64,000 nucleotides of DNA, taken from assembly GCA_963836015.1 (NCBI GenBank), contig CAWIIF010000005.1, positions 62,001 through 126,000 of the forward strand, read 5' to 3'. The DNA is from CAWCDJ01 sp963836015. GTDB taxonomy: Bacteria > Acidobacteriota > Terriglobia > Bryobacterales > Bryobacteraceae. The notes beneath the pieces are model-generated. The model had not been told where the DNA came from, did not search any database, and was given only the letters and a program-made list of their open reading frames with translations. The position numbers and the translations under genes are program-made. Shown piece after piece: positions 63,593 through 64,000 of the stretch (position 1 is the stretch's first letter; each line of letters opens with the position of its first letter).

Positions 63593-64000
63593 ATGGCGTC
63601 CATCCAGGTCGACCACGAACGCGTCCGCGAGTTCAAGGACGCTGCAAGTTTCTACGAGTGGCTTGGCAGGCACCACAACAAGGAAGCTGAGATCTGGATC
63701 AAGATCCACAAGGTGGATTCAGGGCTCAAATCGATTACCCCAAAGGAAGCGATCGATGTCGCGCTCTGCTGGGGCTGGATCGACGCGGTCCGCAAGCCGT
63801 TCGACAGCCAGAGCTATTTGCAGCGCTACACGCCGCGCGGCAAGAAGAGCATCTGGAGCCAGATCAATGTCGACAACGTCGTCCGGTTGATCCGGGAAGG
63901 CCGGATGACGAAGCACGGCCTTGAGAAGGTCGAGGCGGCCAAGTCCGACGGGCGCTGGGACCGCGCCTACCAAAGCGGCAGGAATATGAAGATCCCCGGC
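63593..64000 (+). CDS. YdeI/OmpD-associated family protein, 5' part (cut by window end)
   Basis: 136 codons are visible and the frame is open at the window edge. DHERVREFKDAASFYEWLG, EIWIKIHKVDSGLKSITPKE, ALCWGWIDAVRKPFDSQSYL and QRYTPRGKKSIWSQINVDNV are the YdeI core, as in the Bacillus YdeI and bacteriocin-protection proteins. The molecular role is not established. The complete family is about 190 residues, so roughly 50 are missing. Confidence 0.85.
   Translation, partial: MASIQVDHERVREFKDAASFYEWLGRHHNKEAEIWIKIHKVDSGLKSITPKEAIDVALCWGWIDAVRKPFDSQSYLQRYTPRGKKSIWSQINVDNVVRLIREGRMTKHGLEKVEAAKSDGRWDRAYQSGRNMKIPG

Overview
The window comes from a GC-rich, Gram-negative chromosome, most likely an Acidobacteriota member of the Solibacter/Bryobacter group. 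This is inferred from gene content: an lpxB lipid A gene, ADOP-type FtsX/MacB permeases paired with PadR regulators, large sortilin-like (VPS10/BNR) exported proteins, a DUF3300 protein, exported glycoside hydrolases of families 18, 29 and 125, and a pseudokinase/TonB fusion. No rRNA, CRISPR array, insertion sequence or phage module was found. Four tRNA genes were found, all in the translation cluster.

Layout. 1-4.99 kb: the 3' end of atpE, a frameshifted PilZ gene, an MrfA/YprA-like helicase with a convergent hypothetical gene, then lpxB. 4.98-11.1 kb: a degenerate M1 peptidase-like protein, a sortilin-like propeller protein and a divergent DUF3300 gene. 11.2-19.3 kb: two orphan MacB/FtsX permeases, then a minus-strand operon PadR > ABC ATPase > ABC permease > dinB with a palindromic operator at the PadR start, followed by a GNAT acetyltransferase, a degenerate aldo/keto reductase and a membrane protein. 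19.4-29.3 kb: a GH18 protein, an HSL-type esterase, a DyP peroxidase/encapsulin pair, a second sortilin-like protein, and a coupled BtuF-like/DUF71 pair. 29.3-40.8 kb: a DUF218 protein, an O-methyltransferase, an aminotransferase, the pseudokinase-TPR-TonB protein, a GH125 mannosidase, a small zinc-finger protein, a VOC protein and msrQ-msrP. 41.0-44.3 kb: the translation cluster tRNA-Tyr, tRNA-Thr, tuf, rpmG, tRNA-Trp, secE, nusG, rplK, tRNA-Leu. 44.3-52 kb: exported hydrolases (amidohydrolase, dipeptidase, GH29 fucosidase, S9 peptidase) with small redox proteins. 52-60.7 kb: ADOP permeases (one remnant, two full), a PadR gene and an MFS exporter. 60.7-64 kb: a gene-poor stretch, a patatin-like lipase of visibly lower GC, an FxLYD-like protein and a YdeI-family gene cut by the window end.

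How the genes work together. Much of the window encodes exported degradative or scavenging enzymes and envelope transport. Regulation is visible at the two PadR loci. The DyP/encapsulin pair is a recognisable nanocompartment: the peroxidase ends in a cargo-loading peptide and the shell gene overlaps it. The BtuF-like/DUF71 pair fits predicted B12 salvage. MsrPQ repairs oxidised methionine in the envelope.

Caveat. Five genes in the first 37 kb (PilZ, lpxB, the M1-like gene, the BtuF-like gene and GH125) carry simple frameshifts inside GC-rich runs while their protein sequence continues in the next frame. These may be assembly errors. The ADOP remnant near 52 kb is different and looks like real decay. 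Functions are assigned by recognition of motifs and family patterns, without database searches.
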